The position numbers and the translations under genes were made by a program. A DNA stretch of 64,000 nucleotides from Bedellia somnulentella (Eukaryota; Arthropoda; Insecta; Lepidoptera; Bedelliidae), in NCBI GenBank assembly GCA_963576735.1, contig OY755187.1, positions 9,238,001-9,302,000 of the forward strand. Reading direction: 5' to 3'. The notes below the pieces were generated by a model, which was not told the origin of the DNA, did no database searches, and worked only from the letters and a program-made list of their open reading frames with translations. The first letter of the stretch is position 1. Each line of letters begins with the position of its first letter. Of the stretch, positions 48,303 to 59,309 are shown one piece after another.

Positions 48303-48662
48303 TCTATATATATAAAAGTGTTAGTTACACTGTTTATAACTCAAGAACGGATGAACCGATCGAGCTGAAAATTATGGGGAGGTAGCTTAGAACCAGGAAA
48401 AGGATATAGGATACATATCATCACACAAAATATTGTAAGGGGTAAGCAGTAAAAAATAATACACCATCCGTGCGATATAAAAGAAAGTGGTGTTAGTTAC
48501 ACTGTTTATAACTCAAGAACGGATGAACCGATCTGGCTGAAAATTGTTGGAGAGGTACCTTAGAACCAGGAAAAGGATATAGGATATATATCTTCACACT
48601 AAATATCGTAAGGGGTAAGCAGTAAAAAATAATACACCAGCCGTGCGAAGCCGGGGCGGACC
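48303..48662 (+). mobile_element. non-autonomous Helitron with internal 171-bp tandem duplication, 3' end lost
   Basis: The 5' end TCTATATATATAAAAGTG follows an A, as Helitron insertion between A and T predicts. The body contains two head-to-tail copies of a 171-bp unit starting GTGTTAGTTACACTG. The right end has CGAAGCCGGGGCGGA, the family's subterminal motif, but the closing CTAGT is missing (CCATAAT instead). No coding capacity. Confidence 0.65.
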
Positions 48663-49848
48663 ATAATATAAATTAAATAGAAGATTTTTTATGCGATTAA
48701 AGATTCGATTAATATATTAAACGTTATAAGCCAAAAATAAAAGGTTTCGTAAATCAAACCAATCAAATTGATAACAACACATATTATGCTTCCCTTACCA
48801 ATTGTTGGTAGTAGGAATCGCAGTACATTCAATTTAACTGATAAAATGTCCCCAATAATGAAAATGGACGAGCCAATGGAATCGAATACATGAATCGGAT
48901 TATATTCATGTCAAATGCAATTTATTTCATTACGAGCGAACAATTTCACACAATCAAGTCACAATGGACGCAAATTGTAGTAGATGAAAATTAAAATTGG
49001 AATTTCAAGATCGTGCGTTCCAATGATTTTTGATGAAAACCTAATAAATTAAATAGGTTTTTACGAGACTTTTTGCTATTTTACGAGTTGTTAATCTAAC
49101 AATTGATAGGACTCACTTCAAATGCTCTTAACTCAAGTTATCGGATTTTATTTAAATTGTTAGTTACTGATTCTTGTTCAACATTTATTTTTATGAAGTA
49201 TTCGAGAATGATCTGTCATATCAATTTGATGAATAAAAATTAAAAAATCATTATTTTCGTCAGCAAATCAAACAACAGATGTACATAATATAGCATAGAC
49301 TGAACGCGACGGTCAAGTAATAATTAAATATTTTGCTCATTGTTAGTTTCCCTTATTTTTTCACGACGTAGTATGACAGCATCAAAACACAATACACACT
49401 TAAAATGTCTTGGTGATCGTAATATTTTGATAAGATTTACTTTTCTTTATGAATAACATATTTTCAATTTTGTGACTGTAATAGGTTTCTTTGCCTTTGC
49501 AGTTAAAACTGCTTAGCTCCGGTTCACGTAACAACACTTGTTATTTTAGTAAGCAACGATTTGTTAAATGATAGCCTGGAGTTGAATTTGCAAATTGTTT
49601 TGTTAACGTGAGGAAATCTGTTTGTTACCATCTCGAACAGAGCTAAGAAAGTGAATTATCAAAGGCGACGAAGAGATTTAAATTTAAAATGCGAGATCTT
49701 GAAAATTCGATAACAAAGCTTGTGACATGTTATCATGAAAAACTAAAAGCAATTAATGTTTCGTCAGTTAAAGTAGATGGTATTGACTGAAAAATTACAA
49801 TATGTTACTTGTTATTGTCACATTTGGATCAAATAGAAAATGTGCTCA

Positions 49849-50013
49849 AAAAGGCAGGTGTCCGAAGTACGAAAAATAAAAGAGCATGTATGAAAAGATT
49901 GATGGATGTGAATGAAGCTACAGAGGTTTGCCAGGATCGTACAAAGTGGCGATCGATAGTCTCTGTCTACCCCAATGGGAACTAACGGCGTGAGAATATG
50001 TATGTATGTATGT
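49849..50013 (+). mobile_element. family B LINE 3' end, best-preserved copy
   Basis: Starts AAAAGGCAGGTG and runs to (TATG)3 after GGCGTGAGAA. The conceptual C-terminus KRLMDVNEATEVCQDRTKWR is intact to the end (SIVSVYPNGN). Use it as the reference for the other copies. Confidence 0.65.
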
Positions 50014-51004
50014 TACTTACTATGCACACGACAGTTTCAAATGAAGCAAAAGTATTTTCTAAAGGCAGACAAAATATGATATTTGTCAAGCTCCGTTTTT
50101 AAGTATTTACCTATGTACAGGATTAATTCACAAAAACTCAAAAGGAAATCAACGTCCCTTATAAAATGCCAACTGATACCTATCTTTTAAAGGTATTAAA
50201 TCCCCAAAGACACAACAACGTTTCACACTAGCTAAGTATAAGCCTCTACATTTCCCTTTTCAAGGGGAACCCCAATGATTGCTCCTACAACGAATGCAAG
50301 GGGTCCGCCGTACCATGACCTACGCAAGGCAACAGAGAATAACCGAACGCAATGCGCAACAGACAAAATGGCCGCGTAATTTTATGGCACACGCTTTTGT
50401 TTTTGGTCTGGGAAATGCATGAGTGTAATTTTGAGGTTACTTACAATTTCGATTTATGTTAAGATAAAAGAAAATTAAACAGATAATTTCTGAGGAATTG
50501 AAAGTGATACTTGGAATTGATTTTGCTTTATTGGCGTCTAAATAAGCTAAATAAATTCTAGATTAATTTTTAAAAGCGTCTAAATATTTAAATCAAAACA
50601 TAAGTACCTGTATGAGGAATATAAAATCAAACTACCCACCTTTATACTTCGTGAAAACTAACCTCAAAATTCTATTGGAGGTAGAAACCTTTGTCTGAAA
50701 CCACGTGGTCGGGTTTAATCATTGACTACGCATATTTGAAATTTACAAATTGCAGATCTATATTTAGAATTTTTAATATTTTGTGAATACAAGTATGACG
50801 CATTTTAAAATATACTATAATAATGTATATAGTACCTTAAACGTATATCGTAATTTTCGTAATTCGCAAATCTAGCTTAAAAAAGGGAACCAATGACGCT
50901 TGTTCTGCCAAAAACAGAATGGAACTCTATTAAGTCCTTTATCAATTGGCCAACTAAATGAATACTCGTATTAAAAACGTGGCATACGAAAGCGTGTGCA
51001 ATAC

Positions 51005-51076
51005 TTGCAAGGTAGCAGGAAGCGGCGTGGCGGCACCGGCGATCGATACGGCGCGGTAAACAGCGGCGGTTGCCAT
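51005..51076 (-). CDS. candidate first coding exon (24 codons), alanine-rich, unidentified
   Basis: An ATG at 51076 in strong context (G at -3, G at +4) opens 24 codons, MATAAVYRAVSIAG followed by AATPLPATLQ. The frame ends at CAA joined to GTATTG, a moderate donor, in phase 0. The coding stretch is clearly more G+C-rich than its surroundings. A DRE-like ATCGATAA lies about 45-55 bases upstream. The short N-terminal segment is rich in alanine with two arginines and no acidic residue, compatible with an organelle-targeting or signal-like start, but too short to judge. The plus strand also has an ATG here (the sequence around 51075 is palindromic) with a 42-codon frame, so the strand is not certain. 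Low-complexity G+C-rich DNA often stays open by chance. Confidence 0.25.
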
Positions 51077-51140
51077 GGCGACGCGGCGGGATTCCGTCAC
51101 CACTAGTGATGGGCAATGCTTATCGATTGTCACAATGTTT
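51068..51140 (-). promoter_or_regulatory. G+C-rich patch with X-box-like and DRE-like motifs
   Basis: GTTGCCATGGCGAC at 51069-51082 is one base from the RFX X-box palindrome. TTATCGATT at 51119-51127 is close to the DRE element TATCGATA. Both sit in an unusually G+C-rich island just upstream of, or overlapping, the candidate minus-strand exon. The 14-base string TGTGACAATCGATA occurs both here (minus strand) and at about 20196-20209 (plus strand). The piece TAGTGATGGGCAA at 51101-51113 also resembles a hAT transposon end, but no partner end was found. Confidence 0.25.
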
Positions 51141-51363
51141 GCCCAACTCAACGTTTATAGTTGGCCGGTTTGTTTGGTATGGTTTTTAAGGTGGGTTATT
51201 AATTAGTGGAAGAAATTTGTGTTTTTTTTTCTGGCTGTCTATGATTTCATTTGCTACGTTTTATTATGGAACTTAGTCCTAAAGGTGTGGGTTGTGTGAA
51301 TGTTATTTCAACCATAATTTACCTATATCAAAACGTTATTCAGATTTTTAACAAACACGCTGT

Positions 51364-51500
51364 TGGCTCCCATAGGGAAAACGAGAGATTTATCGATCGC
51401 CACTGTGTACGATCCTGGCAATCCTTTCGAGCTTCATTTACATTTACCAATCTTTCATTGCCTTTTTATTCTGCGCAGTTCGGATGCATTCGTGTCCTTT
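51364..51500 (-). mobile_element. family B LINE 3' end, inverted and decayed
   Basis: The reverse complement contains GATTGCCAGGATCGTACACA and GTGGCGATCGAT, with AATAAAAAGGCAATGAAAGA upstream and CCCTATGGGAG downstream. It makes a plus-strand frame at 51251-51511 that is therefore not a gene. Confidence 0.6.
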
Positions 51501-51912
51501 ATTTTATATAATAAATTCCTTCTTATCCTCTACTGAAATTTCCATTCACATTTTAAATATCTAAATAATATTTGAACAGAAATAGCGAGTCACTGTTTTG
51601 TGAAGATACACTGTCGATTACCTAATACACCGCTAATACTCCTATTACCACATTAAGCCTGGATCCACTTTATCGTCGTAATAAAATGTAAGCTGACTAT
51701 GTCTGGTATATTCTGAGCTCATGATTCATTACTGGTACTCAGTTAACTAGAGATCCACTTAGTCTGGCTATATTAGACTTGGACGTCGTCCTACCTTCCC
51801 AAACATTGAGATATCTCGAGGAATTAAATATTAAGCAAGTCGTTATTCCACGTGATTTAGATTAACACTGAATTTTGATTACCATACATACTCGGTACGT
51901 ATATAATCAAGG

Positions 51913-52026
51913 TTTAGATCAAGGCGTTGAGTATGGCAAATAGATGGCACAGAATAATATGAATAGTCTTTCCGTCTCAGTACGACTATGTGAGGCTTAG
52001 ATTAAGGCATTAAGAGTGGCAAATAG
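51913..52026. repeat. imperfect 31-bp direct repeat, 83 bp apart
   Basis: TTTAGATCAAGGCGTTGAGT and TGGCAAATAG at 51913-51943 recur at 51996-52026 with a few changes. Confidence 0.45.
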
Positions 52027-52342
52027 TCAGTAATAAATAAACAGTATGATAAAAGAAAAGAAGAGGAGATATAGTGCCCGTACTTTTAAAACAAAAAGTG
52101 GTAGATGAATGTTCTGTAGCCCATGAAATGTTCAGTGCTTTGTTATGCATAGTACTCGTTGATCCCCGATTATTCGCTAATAAATTGGAGAATCGAGCGG
52201 GACGGGAGTAAAGTTTATTGAAAAAAAGAATCGTCCGTTTTTGAGTAATGGAAAGAGGAACAGGGCACCCTCGCATTAATTTGATTGATGTAAACTCAAT
52301 TTCAATAGGCGAACTGCGCTCATTTGAATCTTTGCTGAACAC
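52010..52342 (-). other. longest frame in the window (110 codons), probably not a gene
   Basis: This minus-strand frame starts MFSKDSNERSSPIEIEFTSI. The last 25 residues are hydrophobic and translate a plus-strand purine-rich stretch near 52040. It overlaps a short direct repeat at its 3' end (51996-52026). No domain or family is recognised, no promoter or splice context was found, and the length is within chance for this window. Confidence 0.12.
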
Positions 52343-54254
52343 TGAATTTTACTGACTGCTTAGCTTCGGGATGCGATAAGTTATATTAATGATCTATTTA
52401 TGATATCGTATGTTTATAACATACGTTTATAAATTAAGTGCGGTGTTTTCTTCAGAAGATTGTTCTATGACGCGGATGATGAACGGTTTATTTTGAAGTG
52501 GTGTCTGCAATTTTTTTACGTCTTTGTTCTGGAAACCATCAAGATCAAAAAATTACAAATTAATTCAAAATTTGTACAATGTATAAGCTTTTTGGTTTCT
52601 TTTCAGACAAGATACAGTATTTCGGCAGAATCTTATTTATAGTTCCAGATAACACAGTTAAGGCATAAGCGTAAGTTCCTGTAATGTTTTACCTTTTTAC
52701 TATAAAACACCAAAACGAATTTGAATGAAACGGGGGAACAAAATAGCATCTACCCAAAATAAGTAAAAATAACTTTTATACTGGCTCCCATGCTGTCATT
52801 AGATATGAGAAAAAGTGTATTATATAATAGGAGTAAAATATAATTAGGGGTCCTATCCTGCATAGTCTTTGTAAGCGCCAATGGACTTATTAATAGAATA
52901 GGCGATGAAAAGACCCCATTGTGGTACGGAAACAATAGTTTTGTAATATTATTGGAGGTATTTAACATCGTTATTAACTTACTCGCCGAATTTCTGAACA
53001 GATTTTAACACAGAATTTCAGCTTTCATACGATTTGATTCGAGGCAATTTCGTTAATAATGTTTCAGTCTTATTTGTGCGGGAGTGCCTATGTGTGAATC
53101 TAGTTTCTTAAGGTAAATTGGGAAGAATAATGCATAATCATTAAACAGATAATTTTCGTATAACAGAAATACTTATAGAAATAACGATCTGTTGATGGCT
53201 ATTTTTGGGGATTTTTGTCGCCTAACTTAAGAGTGGCACATTTTAGAATTTCAAAGCGGTACTGTTGCAAAGTATTACATAAAGTTTTACTACTGATTAA
53301 ACGCATAAAAAATATAAAATTATGAATACACTGAAACATTGAATTAAGTTATTTTGTGTCAAATGCAGTTATGGTAGTAAAATTTATGCAAAAACAGTAC
53401 AACACTTTTCCAAGTAATAGATACGCTAGTTAAAAATACCCATTATTTTGATATATGAAGTTTAAAATTGAGATATGATTTTAATAGATAAATATATTCT
53501 TCAATTTGCTAATTATAAGCAAAGTATGAACCTCCGATTATGCCTCTCTGCCGTGTTTGAAGTTAATACGAATTTAGGACCTTTATGTTTAACAACAAAG
53601 TTCCATTAGTAATGCATTGAGAATATTCCCATAAAAAATATTTTTGCAATAAGACAGTGTTGTTACTTTTTCTCTAATTTCATACAATCCTCTTCTGACA
53701 TTTAGATAAATTCTTAAATAACCCGTAAACAAGTATCCTCAGCATCTAAGAATAACTTTAATTGATATCGCTAATTGTTTTATGAAAGTTCTTATTTAAA
53801 GTTAAATTAGCAATTCACAAACACAAAACTTTAATATGCTTTCAATAGACCCGAAGTTCAAACTGTTTGCCAAAGGACTGTCAAGATAATTCGAGCTTTA
53901 ATTAAAACTGGAATAGGGCTGATTGTGGTGAACGAAACTAGAACAAAACAAGTTAAATTTACTAGCATATTCTTTTTTCTTTATATCTTTTGCAAAAGAA
54001 AAAAGAATCGGATTTTTTGTCCAAATACTTCTTTTAAGCCTCATGATATCTACTAAAGCACCTTTACTCGCAGCTATAATCCACCTCCTTTTATTTGACC
54101 ATATTACATTTTGTAAATTTAAAAAACCGCATACAGATGCATTTGTAAGTATGTAGCTAAAAAATCTTGTTTTGACCATTGCAGGAGAGACGTCAACATT
54201 TTTAGCTTTTACATTTATCCTATCCCAATCTTTTTGATTAATTTACTTAGCAGT
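52343..54254. other. no gene seen
   Basis: A+T-rich, with only chance-level frames (72 codons at 52750-52968 and 93 codons at 53898-54179, both minus strand, Phe/Ile/Asn-rich). Confidence 0.45.
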
Positions 54255-54412
54255 GTGTTCGTACAAAACGGCGATAGGCCTGCCCCCTATCACGTGAGTA
54301 CACTGTCCATGCAAAACGTGGGTACTCTGAACACCAGGTGACAATGTCACGGGATGTTCAGAAGTATTAGTACCTCTGCCAACCCCTTCGGGCATATCCG
54401 GCGTGAACTTTT
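54255..54412 (+). mobile_element. decayed repeat ending in a LINE-like 3' motif
   Basis: The ending CTCTGCCAACCCCTTCGGGC followed by GGCGTGA is the typical 3' motif of this LINE group. The upstream part (GGCCTGCCCCCTATCACGTG and GAGTACACTGTCC) has short echoes at 41446-41466 and 56235-56255, so it is probably part of a repeat family. Confidence 0.4.
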
Positions 54413-54509
54413 GAGTTTGAGTGATTTAATTTATGAGACGAATTACCGTATTATTCTTTCAGCTGCACGTTTAAGGTACATAGCTAATTGATGCAACAAA
54501 CCGTCTTAC

Positions 54510-54593
54510 AAGCGGCCATGAAAGAAATCGAGTGTCGGGTATAAATTCGGCAACTTCCGCCGCCGGAAACGCTCGCGGTCGTACGGCGGTCAT
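54510..54593 (-). CDS. candidate first coding exon (28 codons) of an unidentified minus-strand gene
   Basis: An ATG at 54593 with a purine at -3 opens a G+C-rich frame of exactly 28 codons (begins MTAVRPRAFPAAEV, ends FIPDTRFLSWPL). It stops at CTT followed by GTAAGA, a good donor, in phase 0. Without splicing the frame would run 12 more codons to a stop. The upstream 150 bases on the same strand are also G+C-rich (54660-54740) and could be leader or promoter. The frame is open for 13 codons before the ATG back to a TAA, so an internal exon starting after one of two upstream AG dinucleotides is possible, though the pyrimidine tracts are poor. The protein is not recognised. It lies 9.7 kb upstream of the recursive site near 44832 on the same strand. 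Confidence 0.35.
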
Positions 54594-55552
54594 GCCTGAG
54601 CTTAAATAAGAGGTCTGAGAAAGCTTTTCATGTTACAAAACAACCACTTAACGCCCCTTTTTAATAAACGGTTCCGATTAGGATCGCAATGGAAACGCGG
54701 CGTGTGTGATGGAACTGTCGCGGCGGCGTTTAATTGTCGCTTTTTGGATTTGATTTTTGGTGGTTTATAGTGTACTAAGTTTTTGGGTAGAAATGTAAGA
54801 AGAATGTTGGAGTACTTTTCAGAATAATAAATGTAAGAATGTGGAAAATATATGAAATTTGGTGTGAAATTAAATGGGGCGCTTAGCCTTTAGTTACCTG
54901 TCATAATTAGTCGATAGTTAAGTAAAACTTATGGCTAACACCAAAAATATATAAGTAATACAAACATATGCATTAATATGATAATTTCCGTTCAGTTATG
55001 TATATTAGAAGTATAGTTTTAGGAATACATTAAAGTTAGGTAAAAGTGCTTTGCAATAATTATATTTCTTAAAATCTTACTTATAGTCGAAATAGTAGGT
55101 ACATTGTATTTCGGAGCAAGCAGAAACCAAGACTTTTTTGTAAAGAAGAATTTTGATATCACTAAGAGTTGTTTTAATGCATTTAAAAGACTATGATGTT
55201 CCGTCTTAAGTAATCAGTATTCTGATGCTGCCAAAGTTTTAAAAGTATGACTTTTACAAGATTATCTTCCATACATTCAACCGTATTTTATTTAAGTTTG
55301 AAAGAATAAACGTTGTATTTACATTATTTGTACAAGACATTACAAAAATGAAGTGAATTTATAACGTTTTGGATTCATTCCAGATTCGGAGCATTCAGAA
55401 AGGATGTAGAAAATTACTCACACAGGACTGTGAAATATTCGTTTTACTCCAATGCAAACTAGAATGTAGACTTAAGATATATGAACTGACATTCGCACTC
55501 ATAAGGATAAAAGCACTACATCAAATATGTTTAAGAATTCTCTAGTAAAATG

Positions 55553-55774
55553 TTATTTTAGAATAAGCTGTAAGCGACCAATGCCAGAATTTTCAATAGC
55601 CTCGTATGTTGCTAAGAAAAATGTATTCTGTGGTTTAATATATTGACTATATTCAGGAAGTTTCTGGAACGCAAGTATTTCAATTCCATCCTCGGCCATA
55701 AAGTTGAAATCATGTAATATTTTTGAGTATGCTCTCTCTTCTTTCACTTTAATTAACTTTAGTACGTATTTTTG
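55553..55774 (-). other. unassigned open frame of about 73 codons, possible terminal exon or relic
   Basis: The minus-strand frame is open from after a TAG near 55777 to a stop at about 55553. It passes an internal Met at the segment FMAEDGIEILAFQKLPEYSQ. Its composition is protein-like (acidic clusters, Tyr, Pro). The upstream TAG is itself AACATTAG, a weak 3' splice site, so the segment could be a last exon. No polyadenylation signal was seen close downstream. No family is recognised. Confidence 0.15.
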
Positions 55775-57100
55775 GTACTAATGTTACTTCGGTCCGAAAA
55801 TCGTTGTATTCATAATGGTAATATAATAGTACATATACAAACCAAATAAAATTCACATTCTTAACTGAATGTATCATGAGTTGTGAATCAAAAGATTCAT
55901 GGAATAAATAGGCAATGGAGCGATTCATGGGAATATTTATCTAGTAGTATCAAAAGCACGTCGGATCTATATCCCTAAGGCAATAGGCAGACAGAAACAG
56001 AGAGAAAGAACCATGAAATATCCCGCCAGAATCCTTGCATACCTTTCACGCCTCATTAAAATCTCTGTATCATCTCATACAACTTATGATTTTATATTGT
56101 ATATACCGAATGTAGTAGTTTAGGCACTAAGACAATCAAAACATCCCGTGTAATTTTTTCATCTTACCTTCAGACTCGCTTTTTCTTTGGCAAGTCCATT
56201 TTTTGTGATTGGTTTTACGACTATCACCACTTAGTAGGGATACACTGTCACGTGACTAATTAAACTCGGCTATAAGACGTTAACAACGTCGACGAATAAA
56301 CCACACAACGTGTTAAGAAAATTCAGTTTGAATACACTGGCACCGATGATAGGATTTGTGTATTTTAGGCTTTCGTTACCTTAAATCCTACTTTTAGGTA
56401 CTATTAGAAGGTTAAATGAATAGGATAAATTTTAACATGCTTCTTGGTACTATTTCCATATAAATGATAGTACTTACGTTTCGATATCGTTGTCACGATA
56501 TCTAGTGCATGATAACCTCTACCTCCTCTCGAATGGAATGCAAACACCAACTGAAACAAAGAAAATATGATGGTGAGGATGCTGAAATCCTAGAGTATTT
56601 ATCTTTAAAGGACGATTTTGCCAAGACATTATATTTTGTTAAAAGAGGAACGTATATCTCTGACAGTAAATAAATAATGAGTATTCAAATATCTCCATAG
56701 ACCAGAGAAATAGGGTACGAAAATGTTTGCAAAACATATTCAATAGCTAGTCGTAGCTTAGTAGAGAAAAGTCGATTGCTAAATGCGACTTATTGGTTAA
56801 TTTATTCTTCTCAATATCAATCATTTTTAATACCTTATTATTGGAGAAACAATACACTTATTTTAATTCAATGACGAGAGGAAACACAACATTTATTACA
56901 ACCATAAAATTCATATCATATTGTACGTAACGAATACAATATTATATATTAAAAAGAAAAGAAAACATGATCAATACGAATAATCCGAATAAACATATTA
57001 GACCCTACCATCTTCATATTTAGTCCTAAAATAGCGAAACACGCAACAGGTCCACATTAATCCCACAGACATCACTCAACGTACGTTAAATTTTTTCACA

Positions 57101-57283
57101 TTAGTCTTGGTTGTATACAAGTTTGTGGACAAGAGAAATGTGTTCAAATACCGAAAGCAAAGCCTCCAAATTATAATAATCCTCGGCAGGTAGCCCGACC
57201 CGAACGTGACTCAACAAGATCCGAAATAAATGGACGTGCCGACTAAACTGTCTATCCCTATGAGCATTGTTAATAGAATACAT
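57101..57283 (-). other. unassigned 60-codon frame, possible gene or transposon relic
   Basis: An ATG-started frame (MYSINNAHRDRQFSRHVHLF at the start, EALLSVFEHISLVHKLVYNQ near the end) has mixed hydrophobic, acidic and basic residues rather than the A+T-driven runs of most frames here. It has no signal peptide or membrane segment. The start context is AAT at -3 to -1. No splice sites of note flank it and no family is recognised. Frames of this length are expected by chance in 64 kb, so only composition speaks for it. Confidence 0.15.
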
Positions 57284-58221
57284 TATTAAAACAAAAAAAG
57301 TTAAGGTAAGATGGAATGTTTGAGGGTAGACGAAGAAAAGTTACAGTCATTTGTCAAAAAGTAGATATAAAGCTGAGCGTTTCGTTATTCTTATATAAGA
57401 AATTCTCGAAGGATTGTGAGGTCGGTTGTTATGTGGATTAATTAGTATATTGGGAGCTAATTACGTTAGATTTTATCGTGATGTTTAATCTCTAAAGGCT
57501 ACCGTAGGAGGGCTTTGGTGTAACTGTATCTAGAATAAATCGGAGCTAATTTATAATCCATATAAGCGGACTGATTTAAATGTTATGATTTCGGCTCATT
57601 TGTATCTAATTATTGCTCTTGTTATGAACATAGACAGAGTGGTTACAACGGTAAATATATTATTAGCAAAGATATATGGGCTGCCAATAAAACATAAGTT
57701 TGCTTTTGACTTCGATGTAGATATTTTAAATAGCAATTTCACGTAAAGTGGTAAATTGCTACTAGATCCCTCTAACTTCTGAAGAAACATGATATTGAAA
57801 CTTCAAGGCATACAAATGTCGGTTTCTGCTTGAACAAAAAAGTATACCCAAATTATATTGAAACAATTTCCGTTTATTGAAGAGGAAACGCCGAATCAAA
57901 ATACATTAAAGTTAGAAATGGGTTTACGTAACGTGTGATCGTGGGCCCATCCATCTGTGAATATAATTGCCCCTTCAGAGATCTAAGTGGTTCAGAGTGT
58001 ATGGAGCTTCTTGTTAGACGTAGTTTCTTAGCTTTGATGTAGCTTTGTTAAACTTGCGTTGTCGAGCTTCAAGGTATTGCGATTAAACAGACTTCAAGTT
58101 ATAATCAATGTAAATCATAAAAGATTTTATTGTGACATTTTAATCTCAGTAACAAGTTGTGAATTCATTAAAATTGCTTTGTAATGTAGTAGAAAAAGGT
58201 TCGGATTTCAAATTAAAGTTT

Positions 58222-58275
58222 ACACGCCCCCGTGTACCCGAAGGTCGCGGGTTCGAACCCCGCCAGTGTCGAAAT
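58222..58275 (+). other. tRNA 3'-half-like element (T arm), probably SINE-derived
   Basis: GCGGG-TTCGAAC-CCCGC at 58247-58263 is a perfect T arm with the conserved TTCGAAC loop, followed by GCCAGTGTCG. Upstream ACACG-CCCC-CGTGT (58222-58235) folds as a hairpin, but there is no D arm and the 5' acceptor strand is missing, so this is not a functional tRNA. The following GAAATTTTTC suits a tRNA-derived SINE body. Confidence 0.45.
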
Positions 58276-58552
58276 TTTTCTTTCCTTTAATAACATCTTT
58301 TATTTATGAGTAATAATCCCCACATGAGGAATTCATGTCAAAAAAACATTAAATTAAAGTTTATCGCCCATTTCATCTCTTTTTTTCTTTAACTTATCTT
58401 TTACATCATCATGTAAGAAAATAATTTATGTATACCTATATACTTTCATTGCTATAATGCCAACAGTGGCAGCTAGAGTGTCCGCAATATGAGTAAAAAT
58501 GTGATCCTATAAATATAGATGTGTTTCTAGGAAAATCATACAACAAAAAAGC

Positions 58553-58621
58553 CATTCTCTTAGCCGCCCCGAACAATACGGGAAGAAATTACGTAGTACT
58601 ATTAATCCGACAATACACAGC
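58553..58621 (-). mobile_element. family A element, 5' fragment, inverted
   Basis: ACGGGAAGAAATTACGTAGT then ACTATTAATCCGACAATACA and CAGC match the reverse complement of the first 70 bases of family A, with several changes. Confidence 0.5.
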
Positions 58622-58886
58622 ATAAGTATCTCACTTTTACCCAGTTACAATTTGCGACAAAAACCTACATACCTTGACATAGTACTACGAAGGTACAGCT
58701 CAATATAGCATCCGCCTAAAGTTGCGCAACCGAACGTTATGGCAACATATGCTTCTTGAAACCTGTCTCGAGTGACATGTGGAAGTTCTTACCAAGGTTC
58801 GACAACGACATTGTTACTGTACCAACCACTATACTATATTGAACGTATCTGTTGAACCGAGTTTACTTACATACTTTCATTATATT

Positions 58887-59046
58887 TCAATGTTACATCC
58901 TCAAGATTTAGTAAACCATGTAGTCCGATTCAGGATACACTGCATGGTCACACCGTTTCAGAGCGAAAATAACGATTTTTCAACTCATTCCGTTCACCAA
59001 TCGGTCTCTCGTCCTCCAATCTCGTTCCTATGTTCGGTTCTTCATT
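58887..59046 (+). repeat. repeat C, copy 1
   Basis: Begins TTTCAATGTTACATCCTCAA and runs to GTTCGGTTCTTCATTC. It is almost identical to the reverse complement of 63632-63790, 4.7 kb away. Both give the same 49-residue conceptual peptide (contains NHVVRFRIHCMVTPFQ), which reflects DNA identity and is not evidence of a gene. Confidence 0.7.
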
Positions 59047-59237
59047 CTTTTTAGGTGTGCTGCATTGGAAACACGTCTCGTCTCCGTAAAATAGAAATTG
59101 TTACAATAATATATTTACAGCTTTTCAGCTAGAAAATGCCAGTGTATAATGACTGTTCAAGTAAATATATGAATTGACAAGGACCTACCTCCGAAATACT
59201 ATATATGTAAATTCATTTTTGATAGTTGGCGGCAAAA

Positions 59238-59243
59238 ATGGCG
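59238..59243 (+). CDS. possible two-codon first exon (Met-Ala) at a strong donor
   Basis: CAAAAATGGCG sits in the ideal insect start context and is followed at once by GTGAGTAA, a strong donor. A two-codon first coding exon is short but known in insects. The same bases form an AAAATGGCGG YY1/Pho-type site, which often overlaps start codons in promoters, so a regulatory role is an alternative. The 215-bp array begins just downstream. Confidence 0.15.
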
Positions 59244-59309
59244 GTGAGTAATATAATCATTTTATGTTCTTAAGCCCAGTTATTATACTTATTATACAGT
59301 TTTTTCTTC

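Noticed and set aside
51097..51113. ACTAGTGATGGGCAA as a hAT transposon end
   Set aside because: No inverted partner and no 8-bp duplication could be found within several kb.
51251..51511. 86-codon plus-strand frame
   Set aside because: Its second half is the reverse complement of a family B LINE end.
58779..59054. 91-codon frame and its 63-codon twin at 63629-63820 as a duplicated gene
   Set aside because: They share peptide sequence because both are copies of repeat C; the frame has no start or splice context and one copy lies in a MITE-like element.
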